Part shown: piece after piece, positions 1 through 8,584 of the stretch | Layout: each line of letters starts with the position of its first letter | Numbering within the stretch: position 1 is the first letter of the stretch | DNA from: Roseibium sp. MMSF_3544 | Lineage (GTDB): Bacteria; Pseudomonadota; Alphaproteobacteria; Rhizobiales; Stappiaceae | NCBI RefSeq assembly: GCF_030732845.1 | Contig: NZ_JASHKA010000009.1 | Coordinates: forward strand, 186,001-250,000 | Length of the DNA: 64,000 bases | Reading direction: 5' to 3' | Program-made: the position numbers and the translations under genes | The notes under the pieces: generated by a model | Databases searched by the model: none | What the model saw: only the letters and a program-made list of their open reading frames with translations | What the model was told of the DNA's origin: nothing

Positions 1-30
1 CTCTGCGGGGAAGAGTTCTCCGGGTATCAC
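1..30 (-). CDS. ureB: Urease subunit beta, N-terminal fragment (runs off left edge)
   Basis: On the minus strand a GTG start at 30-28 opens a frame reading MIPGELFPAE, the usual beginning of urease beta subunits, and continues past the window edge. A GGGAGA purine stretch sits a few bases upstream, and ureA ends 17 bases before the start. UreB is one of three structural subunits of the nickel urease that hydrolyses urea to ammonia and carbamate. Only ten codons are visible, so identity rests on this N-terminus and on its position after ureD-ureA. Confidence 0.85.
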   Translation of the reverse strand, partial: MIPGELFPAE

Positions 31-47
31 GTCATTCTCCCAATGGT

Positions 48-350
48 TCAGCGGATCGGTTCGTGCACTGTGACGAGTTTCGTACCGTCGGGAAACGTCG
101 CCTCGACCTGAACATCATGGATCATTTCCGCGACGCCTTCCATCACCTGATCGCGTGTCAGCACCGTAGCGCCTGCCGCCATCAGGTCGGCGACGGAGCG
201 GCCATCGCGCGCGCCCTCCACAACGAAGTCGGTAATGAGCGCGATTGCTTCGGGATGGTTGAGTTTCACGCCGCGTTCAAGACGTCGGCGGGCGACCATC
301 GCGGCCATTGAGACGAGCAGCTTGTCCTTCTCGCGGGGCGTGAGGTTCAC
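48..350 (-). CDS. ureA: Urease subunit gamma
   Basis: Encodes 100 residues, exactly the usual UreA length, beginning (M)[11 protein letters not shown] and ending VTVHEPIR, both family hallmarks. The start is the GTG at 350-348, preceded by GGAGG eight bases upstream. A TTG start 24 bases further up would add eight residues not seen in the family and would place this ribosome-binding site inside the gene. UreA combines with UreB and UreC in the cytoplasmic urease apoenzyme. It lies 31 bases after ureD and 17 before ureB in a minus-strand operon. Confidence 0.96.
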   Translation of the reverse strand: MNLTPREKDKLLVSMAAMVARRRLERGVKLNHPEAIALITDFVVEGARDGRSVADLMAAGATVLTRDQVMEGVAEMIHDVQVEATFPDGTKLVTVHEPIR

Positions 351-381
351 AGGAAAGTCCTCCGTTTTCTCCAAAGGGGCA

Positions 382-1236
382 TCAGCAATACCAGACGCGC
401 GGCAAGTCGGCAGCGCGATAGCCGGTCAGAAAGGAAATCAAGGCGTCGCGCAGATCGCGGCTGTCACAGGATACGAAACGGGCAACCAGGACGCCGTTCC
501 AGGCGCTTGCCGCCGATTGCACGGTATTCGCAGGCTCTGCGTCGAGAAGGGATCGAGCGAACGGCAACCTGTCTTCGGCATCGATGGCGCAATCGGCAAA
601 GGTTGCAAGCACGTGGCCTCCAGCTGCTGTCGCGGATCCGCCCAGCACCTGGTTCGGATTGCCGTTAAGGCGGATGTCGTCGGCAAAGACCAGCCGGCCT
701 TTGCGCCGAATGCGCCAGCTGTCCTTGAAAGCCACCGACCGGACTTCTTCACCCATTGCCCGGCGGCCCAGCACGACTGTCTCCAGAAGCATGAGCCGCG
801 CGTCTGCGGCAAGGTCTGCATCGATCCTGCGCGCAAGACTGGAGCGATCAAACAGGATCGTTTCCTGCGGCAGCCATTCCAGCGTGGCACCGGCACCGAC
901 CTTCAAACGTCCTGTTATTTTTGCGGAGCCATCATTGCTGCGATAAGCGCGCTCTGCGGTCTGGCTGGTCACAATTGCGTGTGCATTGTCGCCGATCGCC
1001 GCGTCATGGGTGAGTGAATCGCCGCCTGTCAGCCCGCCCGCCGTGTTGATCAGGACGGCCGTCGACGCGCTGTCATAAACCTTGGGAAGGCGAATTTTGG
1101 CAGAGCCCTGCTGATAGAGATCGGCAAGTCTTGTTCGTCCACCGGAAACCTCAAAGCCTACGCGCGAGATGCCCTCGACGCGCTGCAATTTTGCTGCCCG
1201 CAAGTGAAATTGCGATGCTGTGGCAGCATCATACAT
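382..1236 (-). CDS. ureD: Urease accessory protein UreD
   Basis: A 284-residue protein of the UreD/UreH family. Family features visible are the central [10 protein letters not shown] segment (about residues 64-73), the [12 protein letters not shown] stretch, the [13 protein letters not shown] segment and the C-terminal LPRVW. UreD scaffolds the UreF-UreG complex on apo-urease during GTP-dependent nickel delivery. It is the first gene of the minus-strand urease operon, with ureA and ureB directly after it, a common rhizobial order. The ATG at 1236-1234 has a modest GGAAG site upstream. The promoter should lie in the 368-base spacer shared with the divergent carboxypeptidase gene. Confidence 0.95.
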   Translation of the reverse strand: MYDAATASQFHLRAAKLQRVEGISRVGFEVSGGRTRLADLYQQGSAKIRLPKVYDSASTAVLINTAGGLTGGDSLTHDAAIGDNAHAIVTSQTAERAYRSNDGSAKITGRLKVGAGATLEWLPQETILFDRSSLARRIDADLAADARLMLLETVVLGRRAMGEEVRSVAFKDSWRIRRKGRLVFADDIRLNGNPNQVLGGSATAAGGHVLATFADCAIDAEDRLPFARSLLDAEPANTVQSAASAWNGVLVARFVSCDSRDLRDALISFLTGYRAADLPRVWYC

Positions 1237-1604
1237 ATTGCTTCCGCCCCGGTATCATTCGCTTTTTCCAGTCCGCGCTGCCGCTTTGCCGCTCTGCGGC
1301 TCGCCTGTCTACGCGCATCAGTTCTTGTTTCGTCGATCTTAGCAAGAGGCGGGCCAAATCAAATGACCAATCGCTGGCACCTGTCGCGACGGGAAAAGCG
1401 GTTGAGATTTCAGGCGATAAGTCAGATCGTCGCCGGCAACTGCCCAAAAAGAAGGCGGCTGCTGAAATGTTTGGCATAAGTGGAATCCCTGCGGGGGGTT
1501 GCCCTAGGCGAAATGTTCCGGTTTTTTATAGACACAGAAAGCAAGGCAATCAGTCTTTAACCAGTGTGCGTTTTCTTAAGCGGTGTGACCAGCGAGGGAT
1601 ACAC
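1237..1604. other. Intergenic spacer, ureD / carboxypeptidase divergent promoters
   Basis: 368 bases between two divergent genes. The frame of the downstream carboxypeptidase stays open through most of it, but the extra residues would precede a clear signal peptide and look non-coding (Arg- and Cys-rich). I see no RNA gene, repeat or convincing operator. Promoters for both flanking genes must be here, but I cannot place them with confidence. Confidence 0.5.
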
Positions 1605-2996
1605 GTGTTCTCAAGCCCATTTGGCCGCCTGACAATCTTTTCTTTTGCTTTTTTGGTTCTCGTTGCGAGTCTGGCGGCGGGGCCTGCGCGAGCAGATATT
1701 GGCGCGTTCATTCTTGTTGATGCCAAGACCGGCGCGGTGGTCGAGCAAAAGAATGCGACCCGCAAATGGTATCCTGCATCGCTCACCAAGATGATGACCG
1801 CCTATGTGACCTTCAAGGCGATCCGGGAAGGGCGGGCCGCGCTGAATTCGGCCGTGGTGCAATCGAAAAATTCTCTCTCCGAGCCGCCGAGCAAGATGGG
1901 GTTCAAGGTCGGAACGCGATTCACGATCGACACGGCGCTCAAGATTATCCTGATCAAATCGGCGAATGACGTGGCCGTCGCGCTGGGCGAAGCGGTGTCC
2001 GGGTCCGAAGCAGCCTTTATTGCCGCAATGAACAGCGAAGCCAAACGTCTTGGCATGACCAACACGCGGTTTACCAATCCGCACGGTTTGCCGGATAACC
2101 GGCAGGTCACCACTGCACGCGACATGGCTATTCTGGCAATGGCCTTGAGGCGCGATTTTCCCGAGGCACGGGACTTTTACAATCATCCCGGTATCCGGTT
2201 CGGCAAGAAAACTTTGCGCTCGGCGAACCGCGAGTTTCTCCTGCGGGTGCCCGGGGCAAACGGCATGAAGACCGGCTATATCTGCAACTCCGGCTACAAT
2301 GTCGCTGCTTCCGTCACCCGGCGCGGGCGGACGTTGATCGCCATCATCCTGGGCGCCGGGTCCGGCTTGGAACGAACCGCCTTTGCGCGACAACTCTTCG
2401 ACAACGGCTTCAGGAAGCGCAAGGGCGGGCAGAAAGTTACGAGCCTGACCGGTTCGTCCGCTGGTCCGCCTGCGGACGGCTATTGCCGGCGCAACAGAAG
2501 CCCAGGCGCCAAGGAGTACATGGCGCGTTTCGATATGGAGAATAAGTCGAACGGTGGGTTCCTGTTCTTCAAGAAGGCAAATGACAGACAACTGAAGAAT
2601 GTCGACGAAAGCGGATTTACGCTCGCGAACGGCAAGCCTGACTGGGCAAAGATCCTGGACCGGACACTCGGGCCGCGGCAGCTCGCCTATCGTCCGCTGC
2701 AGGTGGGTCTCGGGAACCCGACGGGATCGCCGTCTGCGGCAGGGTCGGTTGCCGGAGTGCCTGTTCCGGCCGACGGTATTCCGGTACCGGTCGCCAATCC
2801 GGTGAGACTTGCAGAGATAAAGATCCGGGCCCAACTGCAGACCTCGGAGCAAGGCAGCACGACGGGCGCAATTGCGCAAGCCTCCGCTGTGTCTCCGCAA
2901 CCGGATACAGGGACAGCCCAGGCAGCGCCGGGCTCGATATTCCGGCAAGGTTTGGATTTCACCGTACCGGTTCCGACGCCAAGCCCGCGAAAATAA
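1605..2996 (+). CDS. D-alanyl-D-alanine carboxypeptidase (S11 family), exported
   Basis: 463 residues from the GTG at 1605, which has a GAGGG site a few bases upstream and begins a signal peptide (hydrophobic 10-28, cleavage after ARA at about 30). Penicillin-binding motifs are in order: SLTK (59-62, catalytic Ser), SAN (119-121) and KTG (222-224). The enzyme trims the terminal D-Ala of peptidoglycan stem peptides in the periplasm. The roughly 200-residue C-terminal part carries a Gly/Pro/Val-rich low-complexity tail rather than a recognisable PBP5 C-terminal domain. The open frame extends far upstream, but that extension would bury the signal peptide. It belongs to the DacA/C/D/F group; which one cannot be told. 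Confidence 0.92.
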   Translation: MFSSPFGRLTIFSFAFLVLVASLAAGPARADIGAFILVDAKTGAVVEQKNATRKWYPASLTKMMTAYVTFKAIREGRAALNSAVVQSKNSLSEPPSKMGFKVGTRFTIDTALKIILIKSANDVAVALGEAVSGSEAAFIAAMNSEAKRLGMTNTRFTNPHGLPDNRQVTTARDMAILAMALRRDFPEARDFYNHPGIRFGKKTLRSANREFLLRVPGANGMKTGYICNSGYNVAASVTRRGRTLIAIILGAGSGLERTAFARQLFDNGFRKRKGGQKVTSLTGSSAGPPADGYCRRNRSPGAKEYMARFDMENKSNGGFLFFKKANDRQLKNVDESGFTLANGKPDWAKILDRTLGPRQLAYRPLQVGLGNPTGSPSAAGSVAGVPVPADGIPVPVANPVRLAEIKIRAQLQTSEQGSTTGAIAQASAVSPQPDTGTAQAAPGSIFRQGLDFTVPVPTPSPRK

Positions 2997-3187
2997 GCCT
3001 TCAGGCGGTCAGATTTTCCTCGTTGAAGGCGGGTCAGACCGCGAAGGTTAACCGTTTATTTACGGTACTGCTTAACACTCCAGTAAGCATTCATCTGACG
3101 AAGGTGGTCCAAGGCAAGGATTGCACCGAAGACCGGCGGATCAGATGGGCGTTGGACGCGCGGACACGAATTAGGTCGAGAAATCAC

Positions 3188-3481
3188 ATGATGATTGAAC
3201 CGAGATCCACTGCGACTATCCGGGCACTTGCGAGCCTTGCGGAACTGTCTGCCGATCAGCTGGAAGACGGTGTTTCGATCGAGGAAGTCATCACGACCCT
3301 TCGAAAGGCAGCCGAAGCTGTGCGCATGGTGATTGACACCGACGAAGAATGTGATGAGGACGCATCCGAGATCGATCTCGTTCAGGACCTCACGCCCATG
3401 GATCTTTCCGGTGAAGAGGCGGATGCAGAAGATACCGCCGAAGAAGACGACTCCGAAGAGGTCGTCCTGAACGCTGGCTGA
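3188..3481 (+). CDS. Hypothetical acidic protein
   Basis: 97 residues. I do not recognise a family. The N-terminal half (about 5-50) is predicted helical, with ASLAELSADQLEDGVSIEE and an amphipathic stretch to about 50. The second half is strongly acidic, dominated by Glu and Asp, and looks disordered. No signal peptide or membrane segment is present. The first of two adjacent ATG codons (3188 and 3191) is used here; an AGGTCGAG stretch lies upstream. The frame stays open back to 3023 without a better start. It is convergent with map, and a near-CtrA sequence lies at 3048-3063. Coding status is likely from its ordered N-terminus, but function is unknown. Confidence 0.65.
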   Translation: MMIEPRSTATIRALASLAELSADQLEDGVSIEEVITTLRKAAEAVRMVIDTDEECDEDASEIDLVQDLTPMDLSGEEADAEDTAEEDDSEEVVLNAG

Positions 3482-3553
3482 CCCGTCACACCTGACGGCT
3501 CAAATGTCCTTCCAACTCTGAAAAAGTTGCCGCGGCGACTGCATGTGATCGCG

Positions 3554-4333
3554 TCACGACTGCAGGCTGACAACCGGCGTTTCACCGCGGCGCAGAGTGA
3601 GGACCTCGGCGCCTGTGCCGGTGACCGCAACCGTGTGCTCGAATTGTGCGGACAGTTTTCCATCCCTTGTCACGACCTTCCAGCCGTCGCATTCGGTTGT
3701 CACCTTGCGAGATCCTTGATTGATCATCGGTTCAATCGTGAAAACCATCCCCTCGCGCAGTTTCAATCCGGTTCCACGCCGCCCGAAATTCAGGATCTGT
3801 GGCTCTTCGTGCATGGCGCGCCCGATCCCGTGTCCGCAATATTCCCGCACAACCGAATAGCCGTTATTCTTGGCGAACCGTTCAATCGCGAAGCCGATAT
3901 CGCCAATGTGATTGCCAGGACGCACCTGTTTTATCCCCTGCCACATTGCCCCTTGCGCAACGCGCACAAGTCGGCGGGCCGCGGGCGTGGCATTTCCAAC
4001 GACGTAGGTCTTGCTCGAATCCGCGATGTAGCCGTTTTTTTCCAGCGTGATGTCGAGATTGACGATGTCGCCGTCGCAGATGATTTCCCCGGAATCGGGA
4101 ACGCCGTGACAAACCACATGATTAACTGAACAATTCAGAACATGTTCAAAGCCGTATTGCCCCCTGCTCGCAGGACGCGCAGCAAGAACGTCGACAATAA
4201 AGGAATTTACCAGATCGTTGATGTCCAGAGTTGACCTGCCGACAAGGTCTTCCGCGTCCAGCATCTCAAAGACCGATGCCAGCAATCTGCCGGACACGCG
4301 CATCAGCGAGAGTTCGTCGGGGGTTTTGACCAC
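3554..4333 (-). CDS. map: Methionine aminopeptidase, type I
   Basis: A 259-residue enzyme that removes initiator methionine from nascent proteins. The five metal ligands are present: D94 and D105 (NLDITLEKNGYIAD), H168 (GHGIGRAMHE), E201 (TIEPM) and E232 (AQFEHTV). The substrate-binding H76 lies in VVCHGVP. The start is GTG at 4333-4331, one base after the TGA of the upstream ParD-like gene, with no strong ribosome-binding site of its own, so translational coupling is likely. A COG0523 metallochaperone-type GTPase lies head-to-head with this operon. Confidence 0.96.
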   Translation of the reverse strand: MVKTPDELSLMRVSGRLLASVFEMLDAEDLVGRSTLDINDLVNSFIVDVLAARPASRGQYGFEHVLNCSVNHVVCHGVPDSGEIICDGDIVNLDITLEKNGYIADSSKTYVVGNATPAARRLVRVAQGAMWQGIKQVRPGNHIGDIGFAIERFAKNNGYSVVREYCGHGIGRAMHEEPQILNFGRRGTGLKLREGMVFTIEPMINQGSRKVTTECDGWKVVTRDGKLSAQFEHTVAVTGTGAEVLTLRRGETPVVSLQS

Positions 4334-4334
4334 C

Positions 4335-4541
4335 TCACGCCACCGCAGCGTCCGAAGGGAACTCTTGTGCCGCCTCCAATTGCATCTGGATGATTTCGTT
4401 GAAGGAGAGGGTCGGGTTGGCTTCGGCGAGCATGCCGATCTTCATCCAAAATTCTGCCTGCGCATTGATGGACCTGCACATCACGGAGCTGGCCCGCCGG
4501 ATGTCTTCATGCAATTCATCGCCGATTTTCACGATCCCCAC
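4335..4541 (-). CDS. ParD-like small protein (orphan antitoxin-type), coupled to map
   Basis: 68 residues from the GTG at 4541-4539, preceded by GGAGG at five bases, which decides this start over an in-frame extension of 62 codons upstream. The sequence GIVKIGDELHEDIRRAS followed by RSINAQAEFWMKIGMLAEANPTLSFNEI matches the ParD-like antitoxin family (Pfam ParD_like) as I know it. That family resembles ribbon-helix-helix antitoxins. No RelE/ParE toxin gene is next to it; the only partner is map, starting one base after its stop. A perfect palindrome sits in its upstream region and suggests autoregulation. Its role with MetAP is inference. Confidence 0.85.
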   Translation of the reverse strand: MGIVKIGDELHEDIRRASSVMCRSINAQAEFWMKIGMLAEANPTLSFNEIIQMQLEAAQEFPSDAAVA

Positions 4542-4570
4542 GAGGTCCTCCGTTGCTTGTTTATATAAAA

Positions 4571-4587
4571 CATATACGTTTCGTATA
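4571..4587. promoter_or_regulatory. Perfect palindrome in ParD-like/map promoter, probable operator
   Basis: ATATACG-TTT-CGTATAT: two perfect 7-base arms around a 3-base centre, 30 bases upstream of the ParD-like start codon and within an AT-rich stretch (4557-4590) in GC-rich surroundings. TATA-rich sequences next to it could serve as the -10 element of the operon promoter. Ribbon-helix-helix antitoxins commonly repress their own promoters by binding such palindromes, so this is a candidate autoregulatory operator. Confidence 0.6.
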
Positions 4588-4745
4588 TTCATTGCAATCT
4601 CGATCAGGATGACGGTCGTTGTTCCCTTTGACGTCCGGCTGGAAAAGGTGATAGCCGTTTCGTTCGAATTTTTGCCGGGCAGATGGTGTCTATCTCCCAT
4701 CAGCTGGGCCAAGAGCCTGCGGTACAATGACGGGAGTTACGGTTT

Positions 4746-5966
4746 ATGGGGTCAAATAAGGCTTCCGAAGACACTGGGCGCGGAGGGCCAAAAACCCCGA
4801 TCCCCCTATCCGTCCTGACAGGATTTCTGGGGTCCGGAAAGACGTCCCTGCTGAACCGGGTCCTGAAAGATCCGGTCATGGCGGACACGGCTGTGATCAT
4901 CAACGAGTTCGGCGAGATTGGTCTCGATCATCTTTTTGTCGATCAGGCGGGTGACGGCATCGTGGAACTTTCCTCAGGGTGCCTTTGCTGCACGATCAGG
5001 GGCGATCTGGTGACGACGCTGGAAGATCTTTTGCGCCATCTGGACAATGGGCGCATGGACCGGCTCAACAGGGTCGTTATTGAAACAACCGGGTTGGCAG
5101 ACCCGGCGCCAATCCTGCATACGATCATGCTGCACCCCTATCTCGCCATGCGGTACCGGCTCGACAGCGTGATTACTCTCGTCGATGCGATCAACGGCCT
5201 GTCCACGCTTGAAAACCATGAAGAGGCACGCAAACAGGCGGCTGTTGCCGACCGGATCGTGTTCACCAAAACGGACCTTCTGAAGACGGAAGCCGAGCGC
5301 GGAAACTTTGCGCAGCTGGAAAACCGCCTCGCCGCGCTCAATCCCGGAGCTCGTCGGCTTGATGCCTCATCCGGAGAGGCGCAAGCGGGTCAACTGTTCA
5401 ATGCCGGCCTCTATGACCCGCAGAGCAAGATCCCCGATGTTGCGGCCTGGTTGAACGAGGAGGCTTATGCCGAAGCGTCTCACGATCACGATCATGGGCA
5501 TTTTCACGGCCACAGTCACGGGCATCACCATGGTCACGATCATCATCATGGGCACCATCACCCGCATGACGTCAATCGCCACAGCGAAACCATTCGTGCC
5601 TTCACGCTCGCCACGGACCGGCCGGTTCCAGCCTCTGCGCTTGAAATGTTTCTCGATCTGCTGCGCTCGGCCCATGGTCCCAAGCTTCTGCGCGTGAAAG
5701 GCATCGTGCAACTCGCCGAAGACCGCGACCGCCCGGTTGTCGTTCACGGGGTTCAGCACGTCTTCCATCCGCCGGAGACGCTGGATGCTTGGCCGGACGA
5801 CGACCGGCGCACACGCATGGTGTTTATCACCAAGGATCTGCCGGAAGGTTTCGTGCGAAAGATGTTCGAGGCCTTTTCCGGGGCATTGTTGCCGGATACA
5901 CCCGATCATCAGGCCTTGAGTGACAATCCACTGGCGGTGTCCGGGTTCACCAGCCCTGTGCGTTGA
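4746..5966 (+). CDS. COG0523 (CobW/P47K) family GTPase with His-rich metal-binding segment
   Basis: 406 residues. Walker A GFLGSGKT is at about 26-33 and the GCLCC metal motif (CxCC) at 78-82. A TKTD GTP-specificity motif follows, then a segment at about 238-280 with more than twenty histidines in HGH/HDH patterns, and a C-terminal CobW_C-like domain. COG0523 GTPases deliver zinc or another metal to client enzymes, and His-rich members usually buffer or chaperone Zn(II). It is not UreG (which lacks CxCC), so a urease role is not implied. It is divergent from the ParD-like/map operon; MetAP is a metalloenzyme, so it is a candidate client. No Zur box is evident upstream. Confidence 0.9.
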   Translation: MGSNKASEDTGRGGPKTPIPLSVLTGFLGSGKTSLLNRVLKDPVMADTAVIINEFGEIGLDHLFVDQAGDGIVELSSGCLCCTIRGDLVTTLEDLLRHLDNGRMDRLNRVVIETTGLADPAPILHTIMLHPYLAMRYRLDSVITLVDAINGLSTLENHEEARKQAAVADRIVFTKTDLLKTEAERGNFAQLENRLAALNPGARRLDASSGEAQAGQLFNAGLYDPQSKIPDVAAWLNEEAYAEASHDHDHGHFHGHSHGHHHGHDHHHGHHHPHDVNRHSETIRAFTLATDRPVPASALEMFLDLLRSAHGPKLLRVKGIVQLAEDRDRPVVVHGVQHVFHPPETLDAWPDDDRRTRMVFITKDLPEGFVRKMFEAFSGALLPDTPDHQALSDNPLAVSGFTSPVR

Positions 5967-6278
5967 GTTTCGGAGCCGACTTGCGTTTTTAGACAAGCCC
6001 TCATATCGAAGATCCTGCTTTCCGAGGGCTGGTTGCAGGCGGCCACCCTCCGAGACAGTGCTGCGCGCTTCCACAAGATGAGGTCGTGATTGGGGATTGG
6101 CTACCTAATAGACCATCACCTCTGCCAAATGGCGCGGTCGGCCTGGCGGGCAGAATGATGTCACGATCACAGCCTTCATCCTGAGGAGCCGCGTGAGCGG
6201 CGTCTCGAAGGATGGGCGGTATCTTCAAGAGCAGTTGGCTGATCTTTTCAGGACGGAAACACGGTTCCAAGAAAGGGA
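5967..6278. other. Intergenic spacer, COG0523 gene / tesB (convergent)
   Basis: 312 bases between convergent genes. It holds one copy of the short palindromic repeat described at 6174-6216. No credible gene, RNA or strong terminator is visible. Confidence 0.5.
6174..6216 (+). repeat. Short intergenic palindromic repeat, copy 1
   Basis: Forward-orientation copy of an element with arms CATCCTGAGGAG and CTCGAAGGATG flanking a variable GC-rich centre. The outer six bases (CATCCT/AGGATG) pair perfectly, giving a hairpin. Other copies lie at 19019-19060, 19084-19125, 25703-25741 and 25788-25832, always between genes. Confidence 0.8.
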
Positions 6279-7145
6279 TCAGTCCTTCCGCCGCAGCCGG
6301 ATCAGGCCTTCCTGTGCCGTTGAGGCGACCAGTTTGCCGTCGAGGGTGAACAGGGACCCTCTGTTCATGCCGCGCGAGCCAGAGGATGACGTGCTGTCGG
6401 TGGCGTAGAGCAACCACTCGTCGGCACGAAAGGGTCGGTGGAACCACATTGAGTGATCAAGGCTCGCAGCCTGGATTTTCGGGCTGAAAACCGACGTGCC
6501 ATGCGGGAAAAGTGAAGTATCGAGCAGCGTCATGTCCGATGCATAGGCCAGAACGCACTGATGGATGCGTTCATCGTCAGGCAGCCGGCCGGTTGCCCTT
6601 ACCCAGACATATTGTTGAGGTGGCAGCGGCTTTTTGCTGAAGTAGTGCGTCAGTTCAACAGGACGCATCTCGATCGGCCGTTCGCGTTCCCAATAGCGGC
6701 GCACGTTTTCCGGTGCCACAGAGAGAAACTTTTCCTTCAATTCCTGATCGCTTGGCAGTTCGTCTGGCTTCGGCACATCCGGCATGTCGGCCTGATGTTC
6801 AAGACCGTCTTCATGCACCTGAAACGACGCCGACATGGAAAATATTGCTTCGCCATGCTGAATGGCGATGACGCGCCGGGTGGTAAAGCTGCCGCCGTCC
6901 CGGATCCGGTCCACCTCGTAGATGATGGGAACCTGCGGATCTCCGGGCCGCAGGAAATAACCGTGCAGCGAATGAATATGGCGTTCTTCGACCACGGTCC
7001 GGGAGGCAGCGACTAGCGCCTGCCCGATGACCTGACCACCAAAAACCCGTTGCCAGCCGACCTGGGGGCTGCGACCACGGAACAGATTGCTTTCCAGCGG
7101 CTCCAGATCAAGTATCTGCAGAAGATTGTCGATGGCCGTGTTCAT
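6279..7145 (-). CDS. tesB: Acyl-CoA thioesterase II
   Basis: 288 residues from the ATG at 7145-7143, which has AGGGAT seven bases upstream; an upstream in-frame start would add ten residues without a better site. The double hot-dog TesB fold is indicated by VFGGQVIGQALVAASRTV, LHGYFLRPGDP and the C-terminal HRPFRADEWLLYATDS and AQEGLIR segments. Catalytic Asp (YASDMTLLDTS) and Gln (TAQEG) of the family are present. It hydrolyses acyl-CoA to free fatty acid and CoA in the cytoplasm. It is divergent from the UbiH-type gene. Confidence 0.95.
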   Translation of the reverse strand: MNTAIDNLLQILDLEPLESNLFRGRSPQVGWQRVFGGQVIGQALVAASRTVVEERHIHSLHGYFLRPGDPQVPIIYEVDRIRDGGSFTTRRVIAIQHGEAIFSMSASFQVHEDGLEHQADMPDVPKPDELPSDQELKEKFLSVAPENVRRYWERERPIEMRPVELTHYFSKKPLPPQQYVWVRATGRLPDDERIHQCVLAYASDMTLLDTSLFPHGTSVFSPKIQAASLDHSMWFHRPFRADEWLLYATDSTSSSGSRGMNRGSLFTLDGKLVASTAQEGLIRLRRKD

Positions 7146-7276
7146 CGGCGTGATCCCTGTTAGAGAGTGCAGCACAGAAGGTGGCTGGACGTGCTTGTCG
7201 AGAAATGCACTCTTGGACGGGACCTGACGTTAAAGTCAAGATGCCTTTGGGGAAGCCGGAGGCCGGGAGAAAAGCA

Positions 7277-8515
7277 TTGGCGAAGAAAAAAGAAACCGCG
7301 GAGATGTTCGATGTCCTGATAGCAGGCGGCGGATATGTCGGCCTGTCTCTCGCGGTGGCACTGAAACAGGGTGATTCCAGCTTGAAATGTGCCGTTGTTG
7401 ATCCGAAACCCATGGATCAGCTCCACAGGGACCCGCGGGCATCGGCAATTGCAGCTGCGGCATCGCGCATGCTCGCACAACTCGGTATCTGGCAGAAAAT
7501 TGAAGCGGACGCCCAGCCGATCAACGAGATGATCGTCACGGACAGCAAGCTGCGGGATGCGGTCCGTCCCGTCTTTCTGACATTTGATGGGGAGGCGACC
7601 GAAGGCGAACCGTTTGCCCATATGGTGCCGAATGGCGTCATGATGCCGGCGCTTTACAAAGCCGCCAAGTCTCTTGATGTCTCTTTCTTCGCACCCGGAA
7701 CCGCCGAGACGTTTCGCACGTTCTCTGATCATGCCGAACTAGAACTGGAGGGTGGCAAGGTTTTGAAAGGCCGCTTGCTGGTCGCGGCAGACGGGGTCAG
7801 GTCCAAACTGCGGGAACTTGCAGGTATCCGGACAGTGAACTGGGACTATGGACAATCCGGGATCGTCACCACCGTCAAACACGAGCGACCACACAATGGA
7901 CGTGCGGAAGAGCATTTCCTGCCGGCCGGGCCGTTTGCGATCCTGCCTCTTCCCGGCAACAGATCGTCTCTTGTGTGGACGGAAAAGACGCTGGATGCAG
8001 ACCGGCTGGTGCGGTCCGACGAATTCACCTTCGAACTCGAGCTTGAACGCCGCTTCGGCCATCATCTGGGCAAACTGGAGGTCGAGGGTAAGCCGCGCGC
8101 CTATCCGCTTGGACTGAAACTGGCGCGTGACTTTGTCAAACCCAGGTTCGCCCTGATCGGTGATGCCGCCCACGGCATTCACCCGATTGCCGGGCAAGGT
8201 CTCAATCTCGGGTTCAAGGATGTCGCGGCGCTTGCGGAGGTGCTGGTCGATGCGCGCCGCCTCGGTCAGGATCCGGGCGCGTTTGATGTGCTGGAGCGGT
8301 ATCAGCGCTGGCGGCGGTTCGATACGTTCCAGATGGGCGTCGTCACTGACGTGCTGAACCGGCTGTTCTCCAATGATAACGACATTCTTCGGGCGGCCCG
8401 CGACTTCGGATTGGGTCTTGTGGACCGTATGCCGGGGTTGAAAAGTCACTTCATCAAGGAAGCTGCGGGATTTGCCGGGCCTGTTCCGAAATTGCTTTCC
8501 GGGGAACCAATCTGA
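7277..8515 (+). CDS. UbiH/UbiF/COQ6-family FAD-dependent hydroxylase, ubiquinone biosynthesis
   Basis: About 412 residues. The N-terminal FAD dinucleotide motif GGGYVGLSLAVAL is followed by the mid-protein AADGVRSKLRE (DG motif) and C-terminal ALIGDAAHGIHPIAGQGLNLG (GD motif), diagnostic of aromatic-ring flavin monooxygenases in ubiquinone synthesis. The start is chosen as TTG at 7277 because GGGAG lies about seven bases upstream; an ATG at 7304, just before FDVLIAGGG, is the alternative but lacks a spaced site. Which ring position it hydroxylates (UbiH, UbiF, UbiI or UbiL roles) cannot be told from sequence alone. Confidence 0.9.
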   Translation: MAKKKETAEMFDVLIAGGGYVGLSLAVALKQGDSSLKCAVVDPKPMDQLHRDPRASAIAAAASRMLAQLGIWQKIEADAQPINEMIVTDSKLRDAVRPVFLTFDGEATEGEPFAHMVPNGVMMPALYKAAKSLDVSFFAPGTAETFRTFSDHAELELEGGKVLKGRLLVAADGVRSKLRELAGIRTVNWDYGQSGIVTTVKHERPHNGRAEEHFLPAGPFAILPLPGNRSSLVWTEKTLDADRLVRSDEFTFELELERRFGHHLGKLEVEGKPRAYPLGLKLARDFVKPRFALIGDAAHGIHPIAGQGLNLGFKDVAALAEVLVDARRLGQDPGAFDVLERYQRWRRFDTFQMGVVTDVLNRLFSNDNDILRAARDFGLGLVDRMPGLKSHFIKEAAGFAGPVPKLLSGEPI

Positions 8516-8584
8516 TAGGACTTGCCGGATTGATGGTGACAGCCGCCATCTCACAGGGGCCTGCTTGATTCGGATCTGCCTTGA

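Noticed and set aside
1131..1604. Upstream extension of the carboxypeptidase frame by 158 codons
   Set aside because: The extension would place a signal peptide inside the protein, is low in coding character, and a well-placed GTG with a ribosome-binding site exists at 1605.
1611..2948. Long minus-strand open frame (445 codons) opposite the carboxypeptidase gene
   Set aside because: It is a shadow of a clear gene with intact SxxK, SxN and KTG motifs. The antisense translation is Arg/Cys-rich and matches no family. The same reasoning removes long frames opposite the TIGR02302 gene, purH and the NAD-GDH gene.
3048..3063. TTAA-N7-TTTAC upstream of the acidic hypothetical gene as a CtrA box
   Set aside because: The second half-site deviates from TTAA, and no supporting -10 element or known CtrA target is nearby; a weak match at best.
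5458..5590. Repetitive CAC/CAT sequence as a tandem repeat or CRISPR-like array
   Set aside because: It encodes the histidine-rich metal-binding segment of the COG0523 GTPase; codons vary and there are no spacers.
4746..5966. COG0523 GTPase as a urease nickel chaperone (UreG) because of the nearby urease operon
   Set aside because: It carries the GCLCC motif and C-terminal CobW-type domain, which UreG lacks, and is 3.5 kb from the urease genes on the other strand.
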